Positions 8,264 through 22,906 are shown, numbered from the stretch's first letter. The stretch: 64,000 bases of DNA from JAWWOL01 sp033851545 (GCA_033851545.1 JAWWOO010000002.1:62001-126000); one strand, 5' to 3'. Numbers and translations: made by a program. The notes: generated from the sequence alone by a model not told the origin.

Positions 8264-9316
8264 GTGAACGGCAGCGGTCCGGTCCCCCGGCGACGGGTGA
8301 CCCAGGCAGACGTCGCCAGGGCCGCCAAGGTCTCGCGCACGACGGCATCCTTCGTGCTCACCGGCCGTACGGACATGCGGATCTCGGCGGACGTGCAGCG
8401 GCGGGTGCAGCGGGTTGCCGCCGCGCTCGGCTACCGGCCCAACCTTGCCGCCACCGGCCTGCGGATGTCGAGGACACACACGTTCGGCCTGCTCTCGGAC
8501 ACCATCGCCACGTCGCCGTTCGCCGGCGAGCTCATCCACGGCAGCTCCGATGCCGCCTTGCAGCACGACCGCCTGCTGTTCGTCGCGGAGAGCGAGGGGG
8601 ACTCCGAGGTGGAGGCGCGGCTGTTCGAGGCCATGATCGACCGCCGGGTGGACGGCCTGGTCTACGCGACGATGTTCACTCGCGAGGTCACCATCCCAGC
8701 GCACGCGGCCGACCATCCGCTGGTGCTGCTGAACTGCTTCGTGCGTTCCGGGTCGCTGCCATCGGTGATCCCCGACGAACGCGCAGCCGGCCACGAGGCA
8801 GCCCGGACGCTGCTCGGGGCCGGCCACTACGACCGGGTCGTGCTGCTGGGGGAACCGGCCCCCAGGGTCTTTGCCGGACGCGAGCGGGTCGGCGGGATCA
8901 AGGCAGAGCTCAAGTCAGCGGGCACCCGGCTCGCGGGCAACGTCCGGTGCACGTGGTCCTCCCACGATGCGTACGACTCGCTGCTCCGGTTCCTCCGCGA
9001 GAACCCGGCACCCACCGCCTTGATCTGCCTCAACGACCGGATTGCGCTTGGTGCCTACCAGGCACTCTCCACCGTCGGGCTGCGCGTCCCCGAGCAGGTG
9101 TCGGTGCTTTCGTTCGACGACAGCGTGATCGCCCCCTGGCTGGTCCCTGAGCTGACCACCATCGCGCTGCCGCACTACGCCATGGGGCACCGCGCCGTCG
9201 AGCTGTTGGCGACCGGGGCCCTGGAGCCTGGGGCCGTCCGGGTCCCGATGCCCCTGCGGGATCGCACATCCGTTGCTGCGCCTAGGGAACGATCCGATAG
9301 CTCACGTGCTCGGTGA
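8264..9316 (+). CDS. LacI family transcriptional regulator
   Basis: This is a 350-residue sugar-responsive repressor. The N-terminal helix-turn-helix reads VTQADVARAAKVSRTTAS and is followed by a hinge helix (RPNLAATGLRMSRT) and a periplasmic-binding-protein-like effector domain with the family segment QVSVLSFDDSVIAPWLVPELTT. The GTG at 8264 follows GGAGGGC at 8254-8260; the longer open frame upstream lacks these signals. It is divergent from GH15 glucoamylase, with an operator-like dyad between them, so it most likely represses that gene and perhaps itself. Its end overlaps the convergent gene by 35 bases. Confidence 0.93.
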   Translation: MNGSGPVPRRRVTQADVARAAKVSRTTASFVLTGRTDMRISADVQRRVQRVAAALGYRPNLAATGLRMSRTHTFGLLSDTIATSPFAGELIHGSSDAALQHDRLLFVAESEGDSEVEARLFEAMIDRRVDGLVYATMFTREVTIPAHAADHPLVLLNCFVRSGSLPSVIPDERAAGHEAARTLLGAGHYDRVVLLGEPAPRVFAGRERVGGIKAELKSAGTRLAGNVRCTWSSHDAYDSLLRFLRENPAPTALICLNDRIALGAYQALSTVGLRVPEQVSVLSFDDSVIAPWLVPELTTIALPHYAMGHRAVELLATGALEPGAVRVPMPLRDRTSVAAPRERSDSSRAR

Positions 9317-10091
9317 ACGCGACCGGACCGACGATCGTGGCGGAAACCGCGTGCCACTGGCCGTCCTGGTCGTTCGTCGGCAGCCAGGCCGTCGCTGTCG
9401 CCCAGTCCCGCTCAGGCGTGCTGCCCTGCGACCAGTTCGGTGCGAGTCCCTCGGTGCACAGCGCACCCCAGTTGCAGTCGTCGTCCTGCAGCTCCACGCT
9501 GGCCCGTACGAGGGTCGATGAGTCCACGATGCTGACCACTGTCCCGCCCAGGGTCACGGTGTCGCCGCTGTTGATCTCGCGTTCCGGCTCGAGGGTCAGG
9601 CTGGCGTTCCCGGCGAGGCCGAAGCTGGTGAGCTCGCCGGCACCGAAGTCGTCGCTGTCGTCCTGGACGGTCACCGAGTCGAACCGGATCTGGACGTGCC
9701 CGGCGAGGGTCGAAACCGGACCGGACTGGGTCACCGCGTGGTGCTGGGCGTCGATCACGTCGATGAACCAGGTGTAGTGGTTGCGAGGGTGCAGACCGGT
9801 GACCGTGAGGTTGTGCGAGGTCGAGAGCACGGCATCGTGCGCGGCGTTGCCGACGGAGTTCCCGTTGTGGTCGATCGCGAACAAGTAGACCTCGGTCGGC
9901 GTCGTGGTGGTCAGGGTCGTGTGGATGCTTGTCGTCGTCGAGTCCACCCACCAGACGTAGGCGCAGACGCCGTTGTTGCAGGTGCTTGCTGAGGCCGGCG
10001 CGGAGAGTCCGACCGCCGAGGCGAGCAGGGAAGCGGCCACGATCAGGGCTCGAAGCGGGCGGCGGGAACGAAGGCTTGCGAAGGGTTTCAT
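9282..10091 (-). CDS. Secreted protein of unknown function
   Basis: The 269-residue product has a clear signal peptide (basic MKPFASLRSRRPLR, a hydrophobic core, then APASAS). The mature part is beta-rich with fibronectin-like phrasing such as LTVTGLHPRNHYTWFIDV, and holds four Cys that could form two disulfides (CNNGVC near the N-terminus; DDDCNWGALC near the C-terminus). No catalytic motif is recognised. It is convergent with the LacI gene and its start lies back to back with the AI-2E permease gene. Confidence 0.75.
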   Translation of the reverse strand: MKPFASLRSRRPLRALIVAASLLASAVGLSAPASASTCNNGVCAYVWWVDSTTTSIHTTLTTTTPTEVYLFAIDHNGNSVGNAAHDAVLSTSHNLTVTGLHPRNHYTWFIDVIDAQHHAVTQSGPVSTLAGHVQIRFDSVTVQDDSDDFGAGELTSFGLAGNASLTLEPEREINSGDTVTLGGTVVSIVDSSTLVRASVELQDDDCNWGALCTEGLAPNWSQGSTPERDWATATAWLPTNDQDGQWHAVSATIVGPVAFTEHVSYRIVP

Positions 10092-10170
10092 GATCACGAC
10101 AGAGCCGACCCAGGCGCCGCTGGTACACCAACGGGGTTTTCCGGCAAGACCAGCCGGACAGGACGGGGGT

Positions 10171-11310
10171 ATGGAGCCGCTCGACCCCCGCCTGTCCGGA
10201 TGGAGTCGGCCCACGCGCGAGCGGGTTCCGGTACGCACGATCGCTGCCGTGATCGCCATGGTTCTCGCCACCGGGGTAGCCGTACTCCTCGTGGTCCAGC
10301 TCCACCGGGTGCTGATCTGGATCGCGGTTGCCGCGTTCTTCGCCGTCCTGCTGGCACCGGTAACAGCGATGGCCCAGCGCCGGCTTCGTCTCAACCGGGC
10401 GACTGCGACCTTTGTCGTCTTCCTCGGATCGGTCCTGGTCGTCGCGGGCATCGTGACCGTCCTCGTCCGACCGGTCGCCTCCCAGGGCGCCGACCTCGTG
10501 AAGTCCGCGCCGACAGTGGTGCAGCAGGCGGCGGCGGGGCACGGTCCGGTCGGCGACCTGCTGACCCGGCTGCACGTGCAGAAGTACGTCACGAAGTACG
10601 TGGCCGACCACCCCGACCTGACGACGTCGACCAAGCAGCTGGCGCAGTTCGCGCCTGCGGTGATCCGCAGTGTGGCCAACGGTGTCGCCGCGGTCCTGAC
10701 CATCTTCGTGCTCGCCTACCTGATGGTCCTCGAAGGACCGACCTTCGTGAACGCCTGGCTCGCCGCGCTGCCGGCCGAACGACGCGAACGGGTCAGCCGG
10801 GTTGCCACCGACTGCGGCAAGGCGGTCACCGGCTACATGACCGGCAACCTGCTGATCAGCGTCATCGCCGGCACCATCACCTGGGTCGCCCTCCTGATCC
10901 TCGGAGTCCCGTACGCCGGCGTGATGGCGGTGTTCGTCGCACTTACCGACCTCATCCCCCTGGTCGGTGCCACGATCGGCGCAGTGCTGGTCACCCTCAT
11001 CGCCTTCCTGCACGGAACGACGGAGGGCATCGTCATGGCCATCGTGTTCGTCATCTACCAGCAGGTCGAGAACCACCTGCTCCAGCCGGTCATCATGAGC
11101 CGTACGGTCAAGCTCAACCCGTTGACGGTGCTGGTCAGTGTGCTGCTCGGCGTCGAGCTGGCCGGCATCCTCGGTGCACTCCTGGCCATCCCCCTCGCCG
11201 GAGTCATCGCCGTGGTGGCACGCGACCTCTACGACACGCGCCGGGGGCGGCTCAAGCCCGAGCCGACGGTCGGTGCCGACGAGGTCCCCGCCGACCAGGC
11301 CGTCACCTGA
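10171..11310 (+). CDS. AI-2E family transporter (DUF20/PerM-type permease)
   Basis: This 379-residue inner-membrane protein has the family pattern: two N-terminal hydrophobic segments, a soluble central region (about 110-190), then several helices ending with PLTVLVSVLLGVELAGILGA. The segment LTDLIPLVGATIGAVL is a strong family marker. Members export or antiport diverse small molecules; the substrate cannot be inferred. The ATG at 10171 follows AGGACGGGGG; an upstream ATG at 10090 overlaps the opposite gene start and is less likely. Confidence 0.88.
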   Translation: MEPLDPRLSGWSRPTRERVPVRTIAAVIAMVLATGVAVLLVVQLHRVLIWIAVAAFFAVLLAPVTAMAQRRLRLNRATATFVVFLGSVLVVAGIVTVLVRPVASQGADLVKSAPTVVQQAAAGHGPVGDLLTRLHVQKYVTKYVADHPDLTTSTKQLAQFAPAVIRSVANGVAAVLTIFVLAYLMVLEGPTFVNAWLAALPAERRERVSRVATDCGKAVTGYMTGNLLISVIAGTITWVALLILGVPYAGVMAVFVALTDLIPLVGATIGAVLVTLIAFLHGTTEGIVMAIVFVIYQQVENHLLQPVIMSRTVKLNPLTVLVSVLLGVELAGILGALLAIPLAGVIAVVARDLYDTRRGRLKPEPTVGADEVPADQAVT

Positions 11311-11322
11311 GAGACTGCAGCC

Positions 11323-12765
11323 ATGGCTTCCTCGGGCGAGGACGAGATCCCTTTGCTGGGCGGCGATGTCACCGAAGGTCTCGTACGCGTGGGCGGCACC
11401 GTCCGGCGGCCTCCGGGTCCGCACAGCTCCGCCATTGCCGCCTACCTCCGCCATCTGGAGGCCGCGGGCTTCTCCGAGTCCCCCCGCCACCTCGGCATCG
11501 ATGACAGGGGCCGCGACATCCTCAGCTTCGTCGACGGGGAAACCGCCGGACGCCCGCTGCACGCGTGGGCGGCGGAGACGTCCGTGCTGGTCGCCATCGC
11601 CGCCCTGCAGCGGCGGCTGCACGACCTGTCCCCGCTCGGCCTCGACCTGCCCGAAGGTGCGGCGTTCGCCGCGCCGGTGCACCTCGACGGGGTCCCGGAC
11701 GCTTTCGACCAGGCAGACGTCATCGGCCACAACGACCTCACCCCGGACAACCTGATCTTCCGCCACGGCAAGCTGGTCGGCGTCATCGACTTCGACCTGG
11801 CCGGCCCGACCACACGGCTGCTCGACGTGGTGACCACCCTGCTGTACTGGGCGCCGCTGCGTGACCCGGTCGACCGGGACCCACTCCTCGCCGATGCCGA
11901 CGCGGGTGCACGGATGCGGTTGTTCTGCGCAGCCTACGGGCTCACCTCCCAGCAGCGCCGGCAGCTCTACGACCTCGCCGTACGCCGGCAGAACCGGTCG
12001 TGGCACGTCATGAAGCACGCCGCGCAGACCCGCGGCGGCGGCTGGGCCCGGATGTGGGACGAAGGTGTGGGCGACGTCATCCTGCGCTCCCAGCGCTGGC
12101 TCGCGGACAACGAGGAGATGCTCCGCCAGGCCCTCGGACCGACCCAGGAGAGCGCCGGCAGCTTTGCCCCGTACGCCCCCGGCACAGGACGCCGTCCGTC
12201 ACCGGCCGACCTGCGGGTACGCGAGGCGCTTCCGGCCGATGTGGAGGGCTGCGTCGCCGTCATCATGGCCGTCAACGGCGGCGACGAGGCCGGCTGGCGG
12301 GCGATGTTCCACCGCACTCTCACGGCGGCCGACCAGGCACTGCTCGTGGCCGACGTCGAGGGCGAGATTGCCGGCTACGCAAGGGTTGTCCATCACGGAA
12401 CGCCGGCCGAGGCCCCCGTCGACGCCGCCCCTGAGGGCTACTACCTCATGGGACTTGCCGTTGCCGAGCACTGGCGCAGGCGCGGGCTGGCGGAGGCGCT
12501 GACCCGGGCGCGCCTGCGCTGGGCCTGGTCCCGTACGGACCGGGTCTGGTATTTCGCCAGCGCCGACAACCCGGCCTCGCTCGACCTGCACCGCGCTCTC
12601 GGCTTCCGCGAGCACACCAGGGAGTTCGCCTTCCCTGGCGTCATCTTCGCCGGCGGCAGTGGTGTGCTTTGCGTCCTGCACCGGCCGGGCGTCGCACCGA
12701 CCCCAGCCGATGGCTCAGGGCGCGCGCACGACCAGGACGGCGAGGTCGTCCCGCGCGGCGAGTGA
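11323..12765 (+). CDS. Fusion of APH-like phosphotransferase and GNAT acetyltransferase
   Basis: Two enzymes are joined in one 480-residue frame. Residues about 1-285 form an aminoglycoside-phosphotransferase/choline-kinase-like domain with the catalytic loop GHNDLTPDNLIF and the metal motif VIDFDLAGP. The N-terminal lobe is short and lacks an obvious nucleotide-binding lysine region. Residues about 300-470 form a GNAT domain with the acetyl-CoA loop LAVAEHWRRRGLAEAL and ADNPASLDLHRALGF. It lies 12 bases after the AI-2E permease gene, so probably co-transcribed with it. Its end overlaps the convergent phosphatase gene by 51 bases. Substrates are unknown. Confidence 0.85.
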   Translation: MASSGEDEIPLLGGDVTEGLVRVGGTVRRPPGPHSSAIAAYLRHLEAAGFSESPRHLGIDDRGRDILSFVDGETAGRPLHAWAAETSVLVAIAALQRRLHDLSPLGLDLPEGAAFAAPVHLDGVPDAFDQADVIGHNDLTPDNLIFRHGKLVGVIDFDLAGPTTRLLDVVTTLLYWAPLRDPVDRDPLLADADAGARMRLFCAAYGLTSQQRRQLYDLAVRRQNRSWHVMKHAAQTRGGGWARMWDEGVGDVILRSQRWLADNEEMLRQALGPTQESAGSFAPYAPGTGRRPSPADLRVREALPADVEGCVAVIMAVNGGDEAGWRAMFHRTLTAADQALLVADVEGEIAGYARVVHHGTPAEAPVDAAPEGYYLMGLAVAEHWRRRGLAEALTRARLRWAWSRTDRVWYFASADNPASLDLHRALGFREHTREFAFPGVIFAGGSGVLCVLHRPGVAPTPADGSGRAHDQDGEVVPRGE

Positions 12766-14754
12766 GCCGGCACCGTGCCGCCGCACGCTCTCCTCAAGAG
12801 CCCCCGCCAGCTCCGACGCGCCGACACCTGCCGACCTGCTCAGCACGTCGAGCAGCTGCTGCTCGCCGAACATCCCCGTGGATCCGCGTCGCTCGGTCAC
12901 CCCATCGGTGTAGAACACCAGAGCCTCGCCGGGCGCGAGCAGCACCTCCTCGTCGACCAGGTCGACCTCGTCCAGCACACCGAGCAGAGTGCCCGTCGTC
13001 CCGACGAACTGCGCACCACCGGCCGCTTTCACGAGCACCGGCGGCGGGTGGCCGGCGTTGGCAAAGCACACCGCCAGGCCGCCGTCGCGGGGCTGGACCG
13101 TCCCGAGGATCCCGGTGCAGAACCGGCCCCCCTCGCCGAGCTCGAGCAGTGTCCGGTTCAGCCGGCTCAGCGCCGCTGCAGGCGCGATGCCATCACGGGT
13201 GAGCAGTCGCAGCACGTCGCGCGCCATGCCCGTCACTGCCGCCGCGGGAGCACCCTTGCCGCACACGTCGCCGATCGCGATGCCCCAGGAGAGCTCACCG
13301 TTGGCGAAGACGTCGTAGAAGTCGCCGCCCACCTCGTTGCCTTCACCGGCAGGGGCATACCTGGCCCCGAACTGAACGTCGGGTGTCACCGGCAGGACCG
13401 GGGGCAGCAGGTAGGACTGCAGGGCCCCGGCAACGTGGCTCCGCTCCTCGTACAGCCGGGCGTTGTCGATCGCGAGCGCCGCCAGCCGGGCCAGGTCACG
13501 TAGCAGGCCCACCTCGTCGGCACCGTAGCTGCTCCGACCCGGCCGGCCGAGGACCAGCAGCCCCAGCAGCCGGCGTCGGGCGACCAGTGGCAGCACCAGC
13601 GCACCGCCGATGCGGTCCTCGCCGAGCGACGCCGGCAGGTTGGCCTCCGTCAGCAGGAGCGGGCGATCCGACAGCGGCGCCGCCGCCAGCCGCCGCACCA
13701 GGGCCGCCGCTTCCGGGCTGCCCAGGGCGTCACTCACCGCCGTGAGCCGGTCCTCCGCCGCATGTGTGGTGGAGACCAGCACCGGGAGGCGGTCAAAGGT
13801 TGTCCAGACCGCCGACCAGGCCGCGTAGCGGGGGACGACCAGCTGCGCGGCCAGCGTCACGGCGAGCCGGACATCGAGGGTGCCGGCGAACATCTCGCTG
13901 GCTTCGGCCAGCAGGGCGGTCGACCCCCGGGCACTGAGCTGGGCAACCCGCGCCCGCTCGTCGCGGAGCACCACCGCGACCCGACCTGCCACGAGCTGGG
14001 CGAGCGCCAGCCCGTCGTCGTCGAGTGCCGGGCCGACGAGGACGAGGTAGCCGAAAGGCACGCCGCGGGTGCCGTACAGCGGCAGCACCTCGCGGCCGTC
14101 GACGTGTCCCGAACGCAGCTCCCGCGTGGTGGGCGGTGGCACCTGGTCGTAGGCCGCCTGCACCGACCAGTCGGACTCCTCGGCCTGCTGCGCGACCACC
14201 CAGCCACGGACCAGGCCGAACCCCTCCACGAGACGGCGCAGCAGCTCGTCGATCACGTTCGCGGCCGGGATCCGCTGCTCGATGTCGGCGGACAGGCCGA
14301 CCAACCAGGCGACATCACGGCGCGCCATCGCGGGAAGCCGGGGAGACCTGTCGCGGCCCGGCCGCGGATCGGCGCCGAGCCGGAACCAGATGGCCTTGCC
14401 GCCCAACCGGTGGCGGGTGCCCCACTCCTGCGCGATGGCATCCAACAGGTAGACGCCGCGGCCGCCCTCCCGGGTCTCGGACGGTGAGGCCAACATGACG
14501 AACTGACCTGGTCCCGCGTCGGTGACCTCGATGCGTACGCCCTGGTCATCGACGTCCACTTCGACGGCGACGTCCGTCCCGGCGTGCACCACCGCGTTGG
14601 TGACCAGCTCGGTGACGAGCAGCAGCGCCTCGTCCACCAGGTGCTGAAGACCGGCGTCGTTCATCGCACCCTCGACCAGCCGCCGGGCCCGGGAGGGCGA
14701 CCTGCTGTCCGGTGGCAGGCGCGTCTGCGTCCCCGCGGCCTCGGTCACGACCAC
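12715..14754 (-). CDS. RsbW-like ATPase, GAF and SpoIIE/PP2C phosphatase fusion
   Basis: A 679-residue cytoplasmic stress-signalling protein. Residues about 1-130 are an anti-sigma-factor-type HATPase (LVTELVTNAVVHAG; VTDAGPG; GGRGVYLLDAI). The middle (about 145-440) holds GAF-like sensor regions. The C-terminal 240 residues are a SpoIIE-type PP2C phosphatase with metal-site motifs VGGDFYDVF, IGDVCGKGAPAA and VFYTDGVTERR. It combines the kinase and phosphatase arms of a partner-switching circuit. Its start overlaps the response-regulator stop by 10 bases (GTG starts three and six bases... downstream are alternatives), making it third in the kinase-regulator-phosphatase operon. The anti-anti-sigma partner is not in this window. 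Confidence 0.9.
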   Translation of the reverse strand: MVVTEAAGTQTRLPPDSRSPSRARRLVEGAMNDAGLQHLVDEALLLVTELVTNAVVHAGTDVAVEVDVDDQGVRIEVTDAGPGQFVMLASPSETREGGRGVYLLDAIAQEWGTRHRLGGKAIWFRLGADPRPGRDRSPRLPAMARRDVAWLVGLSADIEQRIPAANVIDELLRRLVEGFGLVRGWVVAQQAEESDWSVQAAYDQVPPPTTRELRSGHVDGREVLPLYGTRGVPFGYLVLVGPALDDDGLALAQLVAGRVAVVLRDERARVAQLSARGSTALLAEASEMFAGTLDVRLAVTLAAQLVVPRYAAWSAVWTTFDRLPVLVSTTHAAEDRLTAVSDALGSPEAAALVRRLAAAPLSDRPLLLTEANLPASLGEDRIGGALVLPLVARRRLLGLLVLGRPGRSSYGADEVGLLRDLARLAALAIDNARLYEERSHVAGALQSYLLPPVLPVTPDVQFGARYAPAGEGNEVGGDFYDVFANGELSWGIAIGDVCGKGAPAAAVTGMARDVLRLLTRDGIAPAAALSRLNRTLLELGEGGRFCTGILGTVQPRDGGLAVCFANAGHPPPVLVKAAGGAQFVGTTGTLLGVLDEVDLVDEEVLLAPGEALVFYTDGVTERRGSTGMFGEQQLLDVLSRSAGVGASELAGALEESVRRHGAGSLAARDDLAVLVVRAP

Positions 14755-15367
14755 ACCGTCGTCGTGGGAAACGTGTCCCTTGCCGCCTCGAGCGCCACGA
14801 CCGCCTCGTGTACGGCCGTGATGACGGCGACGTCACCGGCTGCGGCGGCCGCCACCTCGGCTGAGCGCATCGAGGCGAGCGCGGCCGAGACGAGCCGCGG
14901 AGCGTCGCCGTCCAGATGAGCCGCCAGCTGCCTGTTCAGAGTGGCCGCCTGCGCCGCCAGCGCCTGACGACGCTCGTGCAGCTCGATGAAGACGCCCACC
15001 TTGGCCCGGAGCACCCACGGGTCGAACGGCTTGGCGAGGTAGTCCACGCCACCCGCCGTATAGCCGCGATAGGCCTGGTGCGCCTCACCGTCGATGGCGG
15101 TGAGGAACACGATGGGAATGTGGCTCGTCCGTTCGCGCGCCTTGACGTGGGCGGCCGTCTCGAAGCCGTCCATCCCTGGCATCTGGACGTCGAGCAGGAT
15201 CAGGGCGACCTCCTGCACCAGGAGCTGCTTGAGCGCCTCCTCCCCGGAGGTGGCGCGCAGCAGCTCGTGGCCGAGCCCGGAGAGGATGGCCTCCAGCGCG
15301 AGCAGGTTCTCCGGCCGGTCGTCCACGATGAGGATCTTGGACGGGGCGGTCGGGCCGGGCTGTTCGA

Positions 15368-15371
<4 letters not shown>
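14745..15371 (-). CDS. Stand-alone response regulator with helical output region
   Basis: The 208-residue protein has a complete receiver domain: acidic patch in LIVDDRPENLL, phospho-acceptor Asp61 in LLDVQMPGMDGF, and Lys in YLAKPFDPWVL. The last 85 residues are Ala-rich and helical, with no DNA-binding or catalytic motif. The ATG at 15371 overlaps the kinase stop (ATGA). It is thus coupled to the hybrid kinase and likely passes its signal to the phosphatase encoded next. Confidence 0.9.
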
Positions 15372-20287
<4,916 letters not shown>

Positions 20288-20321
20288 GTGAGCTCCCCAC
20301 CGGTAGGACGCCGAGGGTCAC

Positions 20322-20347
20322 CGTCCGTCTGAGCGGTACGACGGACG
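20322..20347. promoter_or_regulatory. Inverted repeat between acyl-CoA ligase and hybrid kinase genes
   Basis: CGTCCGTC (20322-20329) and GACGGACG (20340-20347) form a perfect 8-bp dyad. It lies 35 bases upstream of the kinase start and past the acyl-CoA ligase gene start-side neighbour. It could be an operator for the kinase operon; no U tract follows. Confidence 0.3.
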
Positions 20348-20424
20348 CGGCCCCTGAACTGCCTCTGAGCGTAACGGCGCGGTCTCGTCCGTGTCAGGAA
20401 ACCGGCTGGCCGTTCGGTTGCGCC

Positions 20425-21963
20425 TCAGGTCTCGCGGCCGGCGAAACGGGCGGCGAGCTCGCGCTTGAGCACCTTGCCCGAGGGCCCGAGCGGCATCGCG
20501 TCGACGAACCGCACCAGCCGGGGGTACTTGTACGCGGCCATCCGCTCCCTGGCCCAGTCGATGATCTCCTCGGCGGTCGCGGCGGCACCCTCGGCCGTCC
20601 GGATGACGACCGCGCAGACCTCCTCGCCATAGCGGTCGTCCGGGACGGGGATCACCGCCACCTGGGCGACCGCCGGGTGCCGCAGCAGCACCTCCTCGAC
20701 CTCCCGCGGATAGACGTTGAAACCGCCGCGCAGCACCATGTCCTTCTTACGGTCGACGATGGTGACGAACCCGTCGGCGTCCTTGGTCCCGAGGTCGCCG
20801 CTGCGGAACCAGCCGTCGACGATCGCGGCGGCGGTCGCCTCCGGGCGGTTGTGGTAGCGGCTCATCACGTTGTGGCCGCGGATCACGATCTCGCCGAGCT
20901 CGCCGACGGGCAGCAGCTCGATGGACTCCTCGATCTCGGGCCGGGCCACCTCGACGTCGACGCCCCAGATCGCGCAACCGACGGTGCCTGCCTTGCGCCC
21001 GTACGCCCGCTGGTTGAACGTCGCGACCGGTGCCGTCTCCGACAGTCCGTAGCCCTCGTAGATGTCGACGCCGAAGGCCTCCTGGAAAGCCTCGATGACC
21101 GTTGCCGGCAGGGACGCCCCGCCCGAGGTCGCATTGCGCAGCGGCGGCCGTCGCGGGTCGGTGCGGGCGGCCTCGAGCAGGCCGATGTACATGGTGGGGA
21201 CGCCTTCGAACAGGGTCACCCCGTGCGCCACCATCAGCTCGAGTGCCCGCGCGCCGTCGAACCTCGGCATCATCACCAGGGTCGCGCCATTGACGAACGA
21301 CGCGTTCATCACGCAGGTCTGGCCGAACGAGTGGAACAGCGGGAGCACGGCAAGGACGACGTCGTCCACCGAGATCTCGATGATGTTGGTCGCGGAGAGC
21401 TGAGCGTTCATCAGCATGTTCAGGTGGGACATGACCGCGCCCTTGGGCTGGCCGGTCGTGCCGGACGTGTAGAGGAAGACCGCGTCGTCCGAGGCCTCGC
21501 GCTGCACGTACGACGCGACCGGTTCGACCTCCTGCGCCAGCAGGTCCAGCCGCTCGATCCCGGGATCGCCCCCGTCGAGCACCGACAGCAGCGGGATGTC
21601 GGCCAGCTTGGCGCCGGGCGCGCCCTCGCCGAGCAACGGGGCTGCGCAGACGAGCACCGAGACCGCGGCGTCGGACAGGACGAACGCGATCTCCTCGGCC
21701 TTGAGCAGCGAGTGGATCGGCACCACGACCGCACCCAGCGCCAGCACGCCGTAGTAGGTCATCGGGAACTGCGGGATGTTCGGCATCAGCATGCCCACCC
21801 GGTCGCCCGGTCCGAGGCCCCGCTCCCGGAGCACCGTGGCATAGCGCCGGGCCTGGTCCCACAGCTGGCCGTACGTGACCGACGTGGTCTCCCAGATGAC
21901 GGCGGTCTTGTCCGGCCGGCGCAGGGCCGACTCGGCCAGCAGGGACGCGATCGACAGGGTCAT
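20425..21963 (-). CDS. Long-chain fatty acid-CoA ligase-like AMP-binding protein
   Basis: A 512-residue member of the ANL adenylating superfamily that activates a carboxylic acid to an acyl-CoA. The ATP-binding loop reads LYTSGTTGQPKGAV, followed by GYGLSETAPV, the RSGDLG adenylate motif and the C-terminal hinge VDRKKDMVLRGGFNVYP. A catalytic lysine is expected in the segment YKYPRLVRFV-SGKVLKREL. The ATG at 21963 follows GGGGGAAG; an upstream in-frame start adds a low-complexity leader. The gene sits 40 bases from lepB but no functional link is apparent. Confidence 0.92.
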   Translation of the reverse strand: MTLSIASLLAESALRRPDKTAVIWETTSVTYGQLWDQARRYATVLRERGLGPGDRVGMLMPNIPQFPMTYYGVLALGAVVVPIHSLLKAEEIAFVLSDAAVSVLVCAAPLLGEGAPGAKLADIPLLSVLDGGDPGIERLDLLAQEVEPVASYVQREASDDAVFLYTSGTTGQPKGAVMSHLNMLMNAQLSATNIIEISVDDVVLAVLPLFHSFGQTCVMNASFVNGATLVMMPRFDGARALELMVAHGVTLFEGVPTMYIGLLEAARTDPRRPPLRNATSGGASLPATVIEAFQEAFGVDIYEGYGLSETAPVATFNQRAYGRKAGTVGCAIWGVDVEVARPEIEESIELLPVGELGEIVIRGHNVMSRYHNRPEATAAAIVDGWFRSGDLGTKDADGFVTIVDRKKDMVLRGGFNVYPREVEEVLLRHPAVAQVAVIPVPDDRYGEEVCAVVIRTAEGAAATAEEIIDWARERMAAYKYPRLVRFVDAMPLGPSGKVLKRELAARFAGRET

Positions 21964-22003
21964 GCGCCATCTTCCCCCTGCGACCCCCGTTGTGGGAGGG
22001 AGC

Positions 22004-22828
22004 TCAGGCGGTCCGGCGCCGGCGCCGCCGCCGCCGGACCAGCCCGGCCGGAAGCACGACAGCAGCCGCCAGCAGCATCGGCGCGGCACTGGCCGCCGCG
22101 GCCGGCACCCCGTGGTAGGTCTGCGGGGACAGCCAGCGCCACCGTGACGGCGGCCAGATGGTCACGAAGGCCCGGCCGATCACGTCGTTCTCCGGCACCG
22201 TCGCCGGATTGATGTAGCGGGAGTCGTCGGAGGCACTGCGGTGGTCACCCATCACCCAGAGCCTGCCCGCGGGGACGGTCACCGGCCCGAACGCGTGGTG
22301 GTCGTCCTGATAGACGTAGGGCTCGTCGAGCCCGACCCCGTTGACCGTCACCCGGCCCGCCGAGTCGCAGCACTGGACGGTGTCCCCGGGCAGGCCGATG
22401 ACCCGCTTGACGTAGTCGGTGCCCTGGGGCGCCAACCCGATGAAGTCGATGACCTTGTGCAGCGCCCCGCTGACCGGGTTGCTGGCGACGTACGCCGGTG
22501 TGGCATCGGTGGCGTAGTTGTCCTTGCCGTTGAACACCACGATGTCGCCGCGGTGGATGCCGCGCACGTCGTAGACCAGCTTGTTGACCAGGATCCGGTC
22601 GCCTTGGCAACCGGGGCAGCCGTGCAGCGTCTGCTCCATCGACGACGACGGGATGTAGAACGCCTGCAGCAGGAAGGTCTTGATCAGCACCGCCAGTCCC
22701 ACGGCGATCACGATGAGGATCGGGAACTCCAGCCAGGCCGGGGTCCGCGGCCGCTTCGTCGACCCGTCGGCGGGCCCGGCGACCAGCTCGTCGGACACCG
22801 TCGGCGCCGCGTCATCCGTGCTGCTCAA
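22004..22828 (-). CDS. lepB: Signal peptidase I
   Basis: This 274-residue type I signal peptidase cleaves exported preproteins at the outer membrane face. An N-terminal anchor (about 34-53) precedes the catalytic Ser63 in IPSSSMEQ. The general base is Lys141 in DYVKRVIGLPGD, followed by WVMGDHRSASDDSRY (box E). A second hydrophobic segment near the C-terminus ends in a run of arginines, as in many actinobacterial SPases. The locus encodes several secreted proteins, but lepB usually sits near rplS, so its place beside the beta-helix gene is unusual and may make it an additional, locus-linked peptidase. Confidence 0.93.
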   Translation of the reverse strand: MSSTDDAAPTVSDELVAGPADGSTKRPRTPAWLEFPILIVIAVGLAVLIKTFLLQAFYIPSSSMEQTLHGCPGCQGDRILVNKLVYDVRGIHRGDIVVFNGKDNYATDATPAYVASNPVSGALHKVIDFIGLAPQGTDYVKRVIGLPGDTVQCCDSAGRVTVNGVGLDEPYVYQDDHHAFGPVTVPAGRLWVMGDHRSASDDSRYINPATVPENDVIGRAFVTIWPPSRWRWLSPQTYHGVPAAAASAAPMLLAAAVVLPAGLVRRRRRRRRTA

Positions 22829-22906
22829 CTGCGTCCTGCCTCCGTCTCGTCACCGGCCCTCGCTGCACAACTCCCAGTGGTCGAGCGAGGTTCCCCGCAC
22901 AGCACA

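Noticed and set aside
9412..12018. 868-codon minus-strand frame across permease and fusion genes
   Set aside because: The opposite strand encodes clear membrane and kinase domains; the shadow protein is Asp/Gly/Arg-rich without structure.
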